A stretch of 64,000 nt of DNA from Allacma fusca (Eukaryota > Arthropoda > Collembola > Symphypleona > Sminthuridae). A model generated the notes under the pieces. That model worked only from the letters and a program-made list of their open reading frames with translations. It searched no databases and was not told where the DNA came from. How positions within the stretch are numbered: the stretch's first letter is position 1; the number at the start of each line of letters is the position of its first letter. The position numbers and the translations under genes are program-made. Positions 37,526-48,973 of the stretch are shown in pieces. The stretch is taken from the NCBI GenBank assembly GCA_947179485.1, contig OX359247.1, positions 25,458,801 to 25,522,800 on the forward strand. Direction: 5' to 3'.

Positions 37526-38727
37526 TTAGGTTGATTGTGACGATTTGGGTTTCCTGGGGGAGCATTGTTGTTGTTATTTTGAAAGCGAGGATTGTGATGA
37601 TTATTATTATGATTTTGATTTCCTTGTTGGCGATTCTGATTATGAAAGCGAGGGTTGTTATTGATTTGTCGGTCGTTTTGTTGTTGGTTTCGAGGGTTGT
37701 GTTGGTTGAACTGACGTTGATTATTAAAATTTTGATTGTTGTGGCGGTCATTTCCTCGAGGCTGTTGATTATGATTCGGCCTCTCACCATTTCGAGGTTG
37801 AATGGGAGGTAGTCCATCTCGGAGTCGGTAACAGACCCCGGCGTGGTGGCCTTTCTTCTGACAGTATTGACAGGTCATTGGCGAGTTCATTCTGACAGCG
37901 GCGGATGCGTCCGACTTACTACTGACAGGTTTAGTAGTTGTTGTGTCTTTAGGTTGTCTTTTTGTGACGGTACAGCCGGGTTCGGCGTACTTACCATCAG
38001 GAAAATCGATTGTTAGGAGTTCCTTCAGGCGGGTTTCAAATTCTGGTAAAGAGCGATTTTGCTCATTTGCAAAATGCTTGCGGAGATTTCCGGGAAGTTT
38101 TCTTCGGAGGTTTTCCACGACTTCTATTGATGACCATGTCGGATCGATGCGGTAACAAATTTTAACGAGTTTGGTGACAAACTCGTGGGCATCCATCCCG
38201 GTCTTCAGTGTGAAAAGGTCATAGTCGTCTTTGGCGTCGCGGCGCTGGACGACATCGTCAAATTGTTTTAAAAATGAATCTTTAAAGTATGTCCAAATAT
38301 TTTCTGGAGTTTCTTTTGCGTCCAATCGGCGGCGGACTTTGGGTTGAATTGTGGAAAACCAGTCCTTAACGTCTTGATTGGAGCGGGCATCGAAAAAGTA
38401 ATGAAAAACTTGCAGGAAATAATCCAGTGGAAGGTTAAGATTTTCACGTTGCGAGTATAATGTTGTAATATAATCGCGAGCATTTTCAACTCCATTATAA
38501 GGAGAGATGCGAGTTTTCAGTTTTTTGAAATTATCATCATTACGATCTTGAACTGAGCGTCCGAATAATTTTAATCCGGGTAGCATCTTTTCGAAGGAAT
38601 CGATTTGTTTCTGTAGGTCAGCGACCTGAGTCTTCTGTAGGTCGAGTTCATCTTCTTTTAATTTACGGGCGTCGACTAATTCTTGTTTAAGGGCTGCGAT
38701 TTCAGCTTTTAAATCGTCGTGCGACAT
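37399..38727 (-). CDS. gag: Gag-like structural protein with CCHC zinc knuckle
   Basis: This 442-residue protein would form the cytoplasmic particle that holds the element RNA. The first 50 residues are charged and heptad-like (coiled coil). Residues about 60-245 resemble the retrotransposon Gag capsid region, with aromatic and Leu-rich helices (for example the IWTYFKDSFLKQF stretch). A zinc knuckle of form C-x2-C-x4-H-x4-C spans residues 286-299 (C286, C289, H294, C299; positions 37831-37872) and would bind RNA. Residues about 309-400 are dominated by Asn, Gln, His and Arg, and the end is Pro-rich. The start ATG at 38727 is the first in frame after the leader. The last 25 bases overlap the annotated start of pol, and the overlap of open frames is longer (37399-37525). 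Family assignment is firm from the knuckle and context; capsid borders are approximate. Confidence 0.93.
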   Translation of the reverse strand: MSHDDLKAEIAALKQELVDARKLKEDELDLQKTQVADLQKQIDSFEKMLPGLKLFGRSVQDRNDDNFKKLKTRISPYNGVENARDYITTLYSQRENLNLPLDYFLQVFHYFFDARSNQDVKDWFSTIQPKVRRRLDAKETPENIWTYFKDSFLKQFDDVVQRRDAKDDYDLFTLKTGMDAHEFVTKLVKICYRIDPTWSSIEVVENLRRKLPGNLRKHFANEQNRSLPEFETRLKELLTIDFPDGKYAEPGCTVTKRQPKDTTTTKPVSSKSDASAAVRMNSPMTCQYCQKKGHHAGVCYRLRDGLPPIQPRNGERPNHNQQPRGNDRHNNQNFNNQRQFNQHNPRNQQQNDRQINNNPRFHNQNRQQGNQNHNNNHHNPRFQNNNNNAPPGNPNRHNQPNIRALEAAVLNLSARLAPPTPSQQPAPARQPPQLTWFPSENA

Positions 38728-39442
38728 TTTGTTGAATTTGGAAGGGATGACGGGTAACGGAAATGGAATGTGGGAGAATAATCCAATGCGGGAATAATGA
38801 ATAGATAATTTAGATTACCGGATTAGAAGTTGTGTCTACGGGAAAATCCGGGACTGGCATACCAACGTCATCCGTGGGTAAAAACGTCTAATTTTGTTAA
38901 AAATCGAGATGCGAGTGTCCAGAATCGGGTGAAAATGTATTTGTGGGATGAATTATCATCAGTTTAGGGTTGTCCGATGTTGAAAAGCGGGTTGAGAAGG
39001 GTTGAAAATCGACATTAGAGCGAGAAAATCATCAGCCGTTGTCCATGGGTTGTTGTATGGGAACCTGGGCCTTGGCTGAAGTCCGTCCTATCCACTATGG
39101 GTTGAGCCGAAAAAACGGCCAATTTTGTTGAAAATTGTTGAAAATGTTCGAGAATTTCACTTAGACTTATTAAAATAAGTAGTTTAGTTTGTAGGAAAAT
39201 TGTCAAATAGTTTTAAAAGTCAGTAGTTTAAAAGTTAGGAATGTGAAAATCACTTGAGTTCACACAAAGGAAGTACTTATGTGTGCTGGTGGTGTGTTTA
39301 GTTTTCAACGGTCACTTTTCGAGTCTTGTACTTAAAGAGTTATTTTACGCGTTTTCAGGGGAAAATTAAAGTAGTTTTTGCACTGTAAGTATTTAATCAC
39401 TTATTTTTCACAGATTTCGGGTATTTTTAGGGCCTCCACCAA
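38728..39442 (-). other. Leader between 5' LTR and gag
   Basis: About 715 bases with no long frame. They contain the primer site at the right end and several loosely repeated strings of the form GTTGAAAA (+ strand). GCGAG or GCGGG occurs four times on the + strand (38788, 38911, 38987, 39020). RNA packaging and dimerisation signals are expected in this part of such elements but cannot be located by eye. Confidence 0.7.
39424..39441 (-). other. Candidate tRNA primer binding site
   Basis: One base inside the 5' LTR the minus strand reads TGGTGGAGGCCC. TGG is the complement of the CCA end of tRNA, as in most LTR elements, and the one-base gap is common. The implied tRNA 3' end (GGGCCTCCACCA) is one I could not assign to a particular tRNA. 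Confidence 0.55.
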
Positions 39443-39638
39443 TGTGACATGCCACTTTCGGGGGAATTATGGTATGTGCACATATGAGCCTGTGTGCCAA
39501 TAATTATGTATGTACGTAGATCAGTGAGCTACGAGAGGGGAATCTGGAATAAGCGATACCTTATGCAAGGATAGTTAATAATGCGGGTCTTTATTATAGA
39601 GTACTTAAGGTTGATGTTTACACTAGGGCGAGGACACA

Positions 39639-39646
39639 CAGACTGA
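39639..39646 (-). promoter_or_regulatory. Predicted initiator and transcription start in 5' LTR
   Basis: The minus strand reads CTCAGTCT around 39644, matching the arthropod Inr TCAKTY. It is placed 30 bases after the TATA box, so the U3/R border is predicted here. The identical site in the other LTR centres on 28818. Confidence 0.6.
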
Positions 39647-39667
39647 GGATTCAGCTGTGAGCTGGGC

Positions 39668-39674
39668 TTATATA
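39668..39674 (-). promoter_or_regulatory. TATA box of the 5' LTR
   Basis: TATATAA on the minus strand sits inside an imperfect palindrome (CTGGG arms on both sides). An initiator TCAGTC lies downstream with its A at 39644, exactly 30 bases from the first T of the box. This spacing is typical of RNA polymerase II core promoters, and TCAGT is the arthropod initiator consensus. The start site itself is inferred. Confidence 0.75.
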
Positions 39675-39790
39675 CCCAGTGTGTTACCTACGAGGAGCGG
39701 GTAGCGAGGGAGTAAGATTATGAGGTGGCGAGTAACAATAAGCAGGTTATTATATACACTTAGTAGACTAGGGATTACATGTATGCCACA

Positions 39791-39797
39791 ATTATTA
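39791..39797. repeat. Target-site duplication, right copy
   Basis: ATTATTA follows the right LTR and matches the left side. It lies in an ATT-rich run, so the length is ambiguous (4 or 7 bases). Confidence 0.6.
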
Positions 39798-42700
39798 TTA
39801 TTTTTACTTGTAAAATAAGACAACTTGTTGAATTTTTCTTCCTCCCCTGGAAATCCTTCCAATGAGGGGGAAATCATGTGTTAAATCCAAACTCCTTATG
39901 ACTCATCCCAGCGTACATACATATGTACAAGACAAACCGTGAATGGAACAACAGGATTAGATATTATACTGTAGGACAAAGTGTTGATTTTGCTATTTTT
40001 CTGTAATGTCCCTAATACTCATACTTACAACAATCTGGTGTCAATAGGCTGGGTCGGAGGAAAACAACCAGAAGCAGTTATCACATCGTGGTAGCTCTTC
40101 CCATTACCAGTATTTTCCTTGTAAAACAAACAATCAGCATGCCAAATACCTAGTAAGTCATGTGTGCCGTAGTAATAGAGACAGCTCTCTAGCTCTGCTA
40201 CTTGACGGTCTCGACATATGTACATACATACATACATAGCTCACAGAAACCAAAGGCTGGGGTTTTCCTTCATAAATATATGTATGGACCGTCCATCGTA
40301 TGTATGTATGTATGTACTACTCCTCAAAATTGATTATGTCGGAGGTCGGGGGACTCAATGGACGAAGTATAGGAGCTAAAAGGTGAGCTATATGAGATAT
40401 AACCATGTTCATAGAGATTGCTCATTCGCAGAAAATGTGGGGGAGAGCATATGTATAATTATGTAAGTGGGGAAATTACAAGGGTTATAATTTAATGGAA
40501 AAGTATTATATTTGTAATTACTTTACTTCGTCTGAAACAATCCTAGCGCAATATAATACTTAAGCTGCCATTCAGCATTTTCTGCGGTTGTACTTGAGCG
40601 GTGCTCTAATGTGACAGGATATGCATGGATTACGATTGGGGTGTGTATGCATGCATACAAGTTTGACAACAGGAGTGTACATATGTATGTGTGCAACATG
40701 CATATAAGTACGCCCATACTCAGACAGACAAGTATAGTTGGGATAGCTACAGTCTGTACTAGGCATGTACGTATGTATGTATGTATATGCTCAAATGATC
40801 TGTACCCAATTCTGCGATGAACTTGACAAGCTTCGCATAGCGTGCCATTTCTATGTTGCTACATTACTTCATTAATGATACATGAATACATACGTAATGA
40901 TATGAGTTGATTATAAATACCCGTGAAGCCTTCCCATTCCATGCTGCATAAGCATAAACAGTTGTAGACAACTGATTTCAAAAAATGCTCGTAAAATGCA
41001 AGCTCAGAGAGCCAGAGCCAGGTCCTCCTCAGTGTACTGTAATACAGCTATTTAAAACCATTTCAGAATCAGCCTATTAATACCTCAAGAGCCGTTGAGG
41101 TACTGCCTAGGAATCCAAAGTATACACATCACACAGACACAAAGGGAAGGAGGTACTGAAGCTATTGAACTCCCAGGAATTGTTGAACTTGAACTCTTTT
41201 CTTTACTACAGTACTCTGTGTTTACACTGTACATGCACAATAAAAATGTTGATTCGCTTTCTTTCAAAGGAACTTCCCTTCAAGTTTTATTATCACGGAG
41301 CTATAGTTAAGACATACAAAAAAACAGAGTCAAAATAGTAGGACGAAAATGACGGAAAAGGCATTGCACTACAGAGATTTTGACCAATTTTATGAGCCCC
41401 TATAGGAGGAAGCAGTTCATATCTATTATCTTTAATTTCTTTAGTTTTAATTTCTAATTGGATAAATTTTCTAAAATATTTAAAAAATTCTTGGAAGAGC
41501 TTCAGGGGCAAGATGATACTTACTTCTTAATGCTGTATCGCTCTGATATAGATATAGAAAATGAAGTTTTTTCAATTCCTTCGTGTGATGTTATTTTGAT
41601 GGTATTTTATAAATACTGGGGGAGAGGGGGCCCATTTCCACTCAGGGACCCCTGTGGGGAGGATGACTTTCCTCATGAAATTTGACGGTAGCGGTGCTGA
41701 TTTATTCAAATGGAAATTGAGGGGATTGATAGATGTACAGTAGTTACATAAAATGGAGTGTGTGTATACCTATTATCGACCTCCTGTTCTAAATAATTTA
41801 TTACGTGCAGTAATTTCAAGGTGGATTTTATTTTCAACCAGGGCTACTAGCTCCAGGACAATGTCAGGTTTCTATAGTATTGCCAATATTTGCTCTAAAT
41901 AAAAATGACTCCCGTACATATGTATAATACTTTAGTTGTTAAAAGTACTAAAATTAATGCTAGATACTTTCAAAGTCTGTATAGTGTGTCTGATGGACGA
42001 TGGACTTTATCTAATTACATATATTTGAGACTTGTGAAACGAATTCAAAAATCAATATCGTAATTGGTCTTATCAGTCAAGATTAAAAAATTCGGTGCTA
42101 TGTGGGATTTTTACATAGAAAAGTGAGTCAATGAACTGAGACATGTCCCAGTGAATAGTTGTAATTATATGTCACTGTGTTACAAATATTTGATAGCAAA
42201 TACATATGTACGTAGGCTTCAGAATTGTGTATACTAATGCTCGTATTAATACTACTTGCAGATATCTCAACATTCCTGTCGGGTTTTCTGAAATGGAACT
42301 TCGGAGCGGAAAATCGTAAAATATATTATGATTGTGAAGGAATTCTTTCCTGACTGCTAAGCATTTAAAAATAAGAGCACATGACTCACTGTCACAGAGA
42401 AAGGAGTACATACGGATAGTACATATCCTAAGTAGTGAGTCTTCCAAATGGTGTCAACAGCATGAACACTAGAAAATCCTTTGAGAGGTATGTTTTTTTT
42501 TGCCCGAGCTTGAATAATTTCACCATTTGAATCTCAAAGTAAGTTATGAGATTGTTGCAGGCCCTCAAAAAGTCAGTATTAATTTACCATTCGCAATGTT
42601 TTTCCTCGTCGACGATACAGTGAATTATGCCCCCTGCAAAGGAAGCACGCAGTGTGGAATAAATTGATCGTTCAATACACACTCACACAATGCCGAGTCA

Positions 42701-43439
42701 GCCGTCTATACCAAACTCTCTGTTCAGTGAGGCTCTGTGGAGATTGTATTATATTAACAAACATTTGGGGTGATAATAAAGGTTGATGTAAAAAGTAGAA
42801 GAGCATGTTATTATGACCAACTTAAACCTACTCTTTATTTTCGCATTGCGCGCACATACATACACAACACATACAAAATACAAGTAGGAGCACATTTGAG
42901 CCTATACCCTCCAACTGCTCACACAGGAGCAGTTTAAAGAACCTCAAAAACTTTACCTCTATAGGCAGTACATAGGAGCATCCCCAGCATACAAATTATT
43001 ATATAGACCATATAAATTCCACCTACAGAGACCGACTCAACAGTCCTTAAAAAAACAGAGGAGATACATATGATTGTGGTGTATACAGCATTTGGACTGA
43101 GCACACATCAGATTTAAAACGCTAATAGATTTTGTCTACTCTCCAGCAGTAGTAAGCCCCATAGTCTATATGATTTAAGCCCAAGTGTGTGTATGAAGTA
43201 GAAAATTAACAACGAATCCCATACCCAGATAGTAATCACTTATGCGGCACGTTGACAACCCGTTGCCAAATTTATAAACGCACACGGTGAAATCTCATGA
43301 TTATGTTCCCAGAACCTTCACACACTCAGACAATCAGCTGACAAGTTTGACAATGACATTTCCCCCAGTTTTCTTCCATGTGTTTGCTCCTACCAGCCCA
43401 GACCCAGTTGAATGGAGACGACAGCATACCTTGAACAGT
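39798..43439. other. Right flank, no gene supported
   Basis: ATT-rich start at the insertion site, then AT-rich DNA with many ATGT/ACAT strings near 40200-40790. A Lys/Phe-rich frame at 41293-41511 (minus) has an acceptor-like start but overlaps an open + frame. Confidence 0.6.
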
Positions 43440-43559
43440 AAAATGTACATTTGAGTCATTAAGGTTAAGCACTGTAAACCTCGGAAATCTTACATTAAAA
43501 TCTATTTCATTTCTCTCCAACAGTACAACACCCCCCCTCCCCCAATCATTTCCACTCAA
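43440..43559 (-). CDS. Possible exon downstream of the 43.9-kb one
   Basis: The minus-strand frame reads RNEIDFNVRFPRFTVLNLND and ends at a donor (CAAG/GTATGC). It lies on the same strand, about 170 bases beyond the segment at 43731, and could be the next exon if that one is spliced before its stop. The acceptor is uncertain. Confidence 0.15.
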
Positions 43560-43730
43560 TCAAGATGAGGACTATGGTTGTATACGTACAAATTGGGACG
43601 ATTGTCTTTAATCATATATTTTCTTGAAAACAACTTACTGTCAACTTATAAGATGGATGGAGTTGAACTTCAATGAAATTGTGGATTTTGTAACCTCCTC
43701 CACAATGTTACGATTTCTCCTCTCATGGCC

Positions 43731-43915
43731 TCAATCCAATACTGTACATTGGGAGTTAAAAATTAGTCCCGTATCTGGAGTAGTTACAGAAACGGAGCCA
43801 CAATGGTAGCAGTTCTCAAGATGAGCTCCCATTGACAATGATCTTCTCTCCCCGAAAGTAACATTAAATCCTTGGATAATAATCCCCCCAATCCCGTTCT
43901 CAGGCCCGAATGACA
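43731..43915 (-). CDS. Possible exon, unknown Cys-containing protein
   Basis: A very good acceptor (TTTTCTTGTCAG) opens a minus-strand frame reading SFGPENGIGGIIIQGFNVTF, later containing a CYHC pair, and ending in TGA. The true 3' limit could be the stop or an earlier donor. No family is recognised. Confidence 0.2.
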
Positions 43916-45216
43916 CTGACAAGAAAATAGAGATTTGCCTAATCTGTTGATCAGAGGCTTAATAATTCGCAAAAGTTTATTTTTCTGTTGTGTGTGAGTG
44001 CCTAGAGTATGTCCATATGTACATACATAGATATAGGGAAGCTCGGAGGGTATAAAACAAGGAGGTTGACTTTGAATTGCGTGGACAAGTACTTAGGTGC
44101 TCAAAGGTAGATAAAAAATGAGGGGCCTGTGGATACAAGTTCTTGAATAGGGGTATTTCTGTACGGATGTAGATGTAGTAAGTAGATGCAGGAGTAGGAG
44201 TGTCGTGCTCAGTGTACATATGTAGGGTATATAGATTGTGACATAACATCCCAGGAAAAAAGATAAACCGACTGTGAGTAAAAAGGCACAAGTGAAACTT
44301 TGGACGATGGATGCATGAGAGGATCCATACATCCTTATACCCAGTCCAATGTGTTGTACTCACGAAGACAAGTTGAACATCAGCCATGAGCATCAAAAGG
44401 AGGGGTGAAAGGCGGAATTGTTATGGGAAACAAAGGCATCAAGCTGGCATATTATGGGTGTTCCTTCCTTGTCTTGCCAATAAATCGATTTTCCCAAATA
44501 TCTCCCTTCACCAGCATTTCTTTCTCTCTCACTCTCTCCGTCCGTCCGGGTGTACTGTACACATAGCCCGAGCTCTGGAATATATGAAGATACCGACTGC
44601 CCGGAATTGTCCTCTTTTTCCCTGGAAATTCACTTTTTTCTTCTGACTCTGACTCTCAATTCCTCTCTAGAGTTACTTTTTCCCTCTCACCCAATCTGAT
44701 CTCGAAGGACCCCGTATGATCCATCACATATGCTGGATGGAACGTGTGCCATTTAATTTGCTCACATGCGTTTCAAGGTAAATTGCGATCAATCATTGTT
44801 TCCTCTCTCTATTATGATGATATTCCATGTATACTAGACTCCTCAACCACGGAGATACATACAAATTGCATGTAGGCCCCATAACCATATAGTCCCAACC
44901 ACCTCACGCAACTAGAGCCGATAGCTCTCCAAAGCCTATATATTTTTCCCACAGTAAAACTTTAAGGTTCGACTCTCTCGCAAGAAGTCAAACATTCGTT
45001 TCTGTATGCGTTCCCTCATACATATGTATGTATCTACGTTATACATATCTATCTATACACACATGGCCACATACTGGCAAAGAGCACTTCCAAGTTCTTC
45101 GTGTCAGGGTTGTTATGTACATTGATTTCCGTTGCCCCTACTACTATGAAACTAATCCAGCATTCAATTCAGACTGTGTATATATATGGGATGCCTGGTG
45201 CTCTGGTCCTCCTGCC

Positions 45217-45249
45217 ACTACTCCTACTACTACTACTACCACCACCACA
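45217..45249. repeat. CTA/CCA trinucleotide repeat
   Basis: CTA units pass into ACC units. Confidence 0.9.
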
Positions 45250-48200
45250 GAGCCACAAAAGAGACAACGACATCAATTCACTTGGAATTTAACACAAAGA
45301 CAGCCTACCCTTTAACATGTTACTTTTAAACTGGAGGACGTTAGTACTGTCTGTACAGCTCCGAGCTCAAGTCCTTTAAATCATTTAAAGAAAAGGGGCC
45401 TTTAAAACCCAAACCTACCGCTCCTCCATTTGATTCTCTCACTCAGTAGAAAATTAAAAGTTGACAACCACTTGGATAACAAAGTGTAAACACTGAGTTT
45501 ATAAAGTTAAAGCTGCTGGAAACAAGTAATGTGGCCTCTCTTGTGGTTGTAAATCCCCAAGAAAAGTAACCAGAGAACAACCTTACCTCTTATACTTGGG
45601 ACCTTCCTTCCGTCCTATTAGCGTCCTACAAATTTACCAGCCTCCGTGTAATTCCAACTATGTATGTACATATGTACGCCCCAGCTATGTATGTATATAC
45701 AGTACACTGGTAGTCCCAATACATGTGGTGCCTGGGCCTTCTCTGAGTGTTGTTGCTCAGAGCCTCATCCTTGTAAATGTGATGGAAGTGGAGGTGAATC
45801 AGGAAGGACAAAGGCAGGGGATACCTAATTGGACGAAACTAAGAAATATTACCATAATAGTAGTCTCTTTCACACAAAAACTCCTAGGATCCTTAGGAAG
45901 GCTGAACTTGTGAATGGAACTGGAGAAGATGGTTCCGTATTTTTTTTATACATCCTTGTGTAATACTATTACATCTTATTACATCAGTAAGCTGACAAGT
46001 TCCTATAAAAGTAAATGGGTAGGGGCATTAGGCTGGAAATGTAGAGTCCTTAGTTCTGGTGGAGTATATACATAGGGTGGGGATTGGGCACGGTGGAGTG
46101 AAAACCCTGTGGAAATGGACAAAGCTACTCAAGTGGCACTGCACCACTCGAGCAAACACATAAGATGAGTTATTAGGGAGGACGACAGGGAAACGAGGGT
46201 TTAAAAGGAACTAGGCAAATCCATGCATCCTTGGAATCTTTAATAGCTCTTGGGCTCCTGCTCCTACTCCAGCTTCTGTTTCCCCAACAGTCAAAATTAC
46301 ATAGTTCACTTTGCATCAATCAGTCTTTCGAAGTTAGGGAACCTTATCATGCCTCTGCCTCGGACCAACCTGCCGACCACGACCGATCCAAACATCATAG
46401 GTCCCACCAATATGACTTGTCTTGAGTTTTTTCAATTCATCTCCATTTAGCATGGCCAAGGAAGGAACACGGCCCATAGGCCCATGTCAGAGCAGGAGTA
46501 GATACACGCTGAGGAAATATATTGGGAGGCACTGTCAACGTCACCATATACTCCACTCCTGCACTGAATCCAATACTCACAGTCAGAAAAATAGTCTCAC
46601 CCCTCATCTCACAACTGCCGTTGAACTAACGCACAAGACGAGTAACTGTACACCAGTAACATCCGAGTAACAGAGTAAGTACATGGCTCGGCTCCCTATG
46701 CACAAATATCTATAGATGCCTATCCCAGTACATTGAGCTGAGCATGGTACAGAGAGCAAGCCTATGTACAGATACAAGTTTAACACATCAAGTGCAGTGT
46801 AGTAGTCGTCGTGATTGTTCCTGTTGTAAATCATAAAACAAGTTCGGCTACTCACTGCACTGAGCACACTCACAATATACACTATATATGAGTTACATTA
46901 TGAGAACCTGGCTCCTTTTTATCAACCGTAGGACTCTGAGAGGTACAGAGCATTTATATATTTGCCCAAATACTCCCATATACAGTCCCATGTACAATTC
47001 AGAGCTTAGAGTGAATTTAGAGAAAAATTCACGAGTATGTAGTAAACTACTAGTAAATATTCTTTTTCCAGGCTGAGACTCCACTGAGAATTTCACGTCA
47101 AAAAGACTTTTATTCATTATGTATACACGATTACTTGTGTTCAACCGTGCTAAAGTCTAGCCTAGTTATGCTCCCTCCACACTTGCATTTCTTCTTCAGT
47201 CAGTGTTGTTGAATTTAAATGAGTTCTTCGTACCCTCTCCTACGACGGAGCGCTCCGAAAAACTTCTTTTATGCACTTAGGCCTATAGGAGAGTTCCAGA
47301 TCTGTGAGTATGTATACCCATATCTAGCATAGTGTGGTGCCAGTTCTATGACTCAACTTCAACATGCTATCTGCATTGGTACATATATCTATATAAACAT
47401 GGTAATAATATTCTGTTAACACTTTTGAGCATGCACAAACTACATCCTAAAAACTCCCTTGCTCCGGAGCCATTTGAAGTTTCAACTGAGGGAACTATTT
47501 CCAATGAGCAAGATTGAGAAGATGGATTTTTGTACCAGTTACTTAGCCTTCATCTCATAAAGCTTCCTAAACATTTTATAAACGTTAGAAATTAATAGCT
47601 CAATTTATCTCTGATCCCAGGATATTGAAATGTACAAGGTCCTTAAGTCTTGTTGGGCTGCGCATAAATTATCGAGGCTTTTTTCCCCCTTCCTGAAAGG
47701 TGCACCTAACCATATAATAATACTTCATAGTAAATAACTTTGCTTCATCGCTCCTTGGAAACTATTAATATCCCTGCTCCTCACACGCATGCATGACCAA
47801 CTCTCTTGAGGTTCTTTCAGGCCCGTAGAAGGGAATTGTCAAGTGAACAACCCCTCATGGATGTTATTTCTGTAAAAGGATAGTTTTATTAAATTAATGG
47901 GTGAAGTCGTGGAGTGTACCTCAAAAATAAGATTGAAAGCCTCAGTGCCTGTAGCAATACAGGAACAAGGTTTTACAATCCTATGGACAGCATTTAGCAT
48001 GCGACTGGGCTTAAATACTTAAGGAATGGATATGAAGAGAAGTGAAAGTTTTTTTTTTTGACTAAGTAAAACATTTAAAAGATAAGGATCTCTGATTCAC
48101 AGAGCATGAAAGTGGTTAAAATATTAAGTCTGGATTTGTTGTTTGCATTATGACGGGGCCAATTGCTTCAAGTTTAAATATTGGATATGAGTGCGTGTGT

Positions 48201-48602
48201 GACTGTAGGGGCATTTGAGAGTTTCTGTATGCATAAATGATGACGCGGGTTTTGTATGAGATTTTGATACTTGAGCAGTGACATTCACAATATACATGTA
48301 CATATTTACGTGGATAGAGAAACATAGGTCTGTGAAGTTGGGGTTGATGATGTGCAAGTATATGACGAGGTAACAGATTAACTTGAATATTATTGTACGC
48401 ACGATTCGGTGAAATGAGGACAGTGTGGTACAGTAGTAGTTCCTACTGTAAAACTCAAAGGTTTATTTCACATTCATATTTTCGGGAATGAGGACGCAAG
48501 ACAAAATCTTCCATCCAAAAAGTCTGCGGTCTACGCATCAGTGCCTTTTGGCATGTCTTTTCGACCATGTGTATACTTTCAGGGGAATTCTGTGTGTGTG
48601 TT

Positions 48603-48632
48603 TCTCTCTCTCTCTCTCTCTCTATCTCTCTC
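48603..48632. repeat. TC microsatellite
   Basis: TC repeats with one A interruption. Confidence 0.95.
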
Positions 48633-48793
48633 ACTCATATGTGTGCGTGTGGAGGCTTACTTATTGTCGAATGTTAGACGAGATCTCACAATCTACTTGA
48701 AATTTCTCACATGTGTGGATAACCCTTCTCTCCAAGTTTTGAGGAAGTACATACATGATACTTTAAGAACTTTTCCTTCCTTTGTTTCTACAG

Positions 48794-48973
48794 GAGTTTG
48801 AAAGTACACCTGGAATGGACCTAGATTGTGGAATTTTCTTTGAAATCGTTATTCTAGCTTATTTCTTGTTCCTCTCAGGAATAACATCTTTGACTGGTGT
48901 GCATAATAAATTCGCATTCATCACATCTCCAAATACTGTATTTACTCAATGCGACAGATCCGTTCCTATATAA
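48794..48973 (+). CDS. Possible terminal exon, hydrophobic
   Basis: A strong acceptor (CTTTGTTTCTACAG) opens a 59-codon frame that reads EFESTPGMDLDCGIFFE, passes through a hydrophobic segment (VILAYFLFLSG) and ends at TAA. No family is recognised. Confidence 0.2.
   Translation, partial: EFESTPGMDLDCGIFFEIVILAYFLFLSGITSLTGVHNKFAFITSPNTVFTQCDRSVPI

Larger units (their letters stand above)
28617..39790 (-). mobile_element. Full-length Ty3/gypsy-type LTR retrotransposon, apparently intact
   Basis: Two direct 348-bp repeats bound an 11,174-bp unit whose minus strand encodes Gag and a protease-RT-RNase H-integrase polyprotein. The domain order (integrase after RNase H) is that of Ty3/gypsy elements. 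Each LTR begins TGTG and ends CACA, with short terminal inverted repeats (TGTGRCAT). The two LTR copies read as identical by eye and both long frames lack stops, so the insertion is recent in evolutionary terms. The bases just outside are the same on both sides (ATTATTA, 28610-28616 and 39791-39797). Element size is large for the group because Pol has a long carboxyl extension and because there is a 1.4-kb untranslated tail. No envelope-like frame is present. The identification is certain at superfamily level; the lineage within Ty3/gypsy is not resolved. Confidence 0.97.
39443..39790 (-). repeat. 5' LTR (right-hand copy, upstream for the element)
   Basis: This copy lies upstream of gag in the element's own direction and so acts as promoter. 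It starts TGTG and ends CACA and is collinear with the left copy at a constant offset of 10,826 bases, with no difference seen. U3 would run from 39790 to 39645, with the predicted start of R at 39644. Confidence 0.97.
43916..48793. other. Flank, no gene supported
   Basis: Short frames and a CTA/CCA repeat only. A B-box-like GGTTCGACTC at about 44966 lacks the other parts of a tRNA gene. Confidence 0.6.

Noticed and set aside
41293..41685. Lys/Phe-rich frames on both strands
   Set aside because: Open in opposite directions over the same AT-rich DNA; composition explains it.
44960..44985. GGTTCGACTC resembling a tRNA B box
   Set aside because: No T-stem pairing and no A box or acceptor stem at the right distance.
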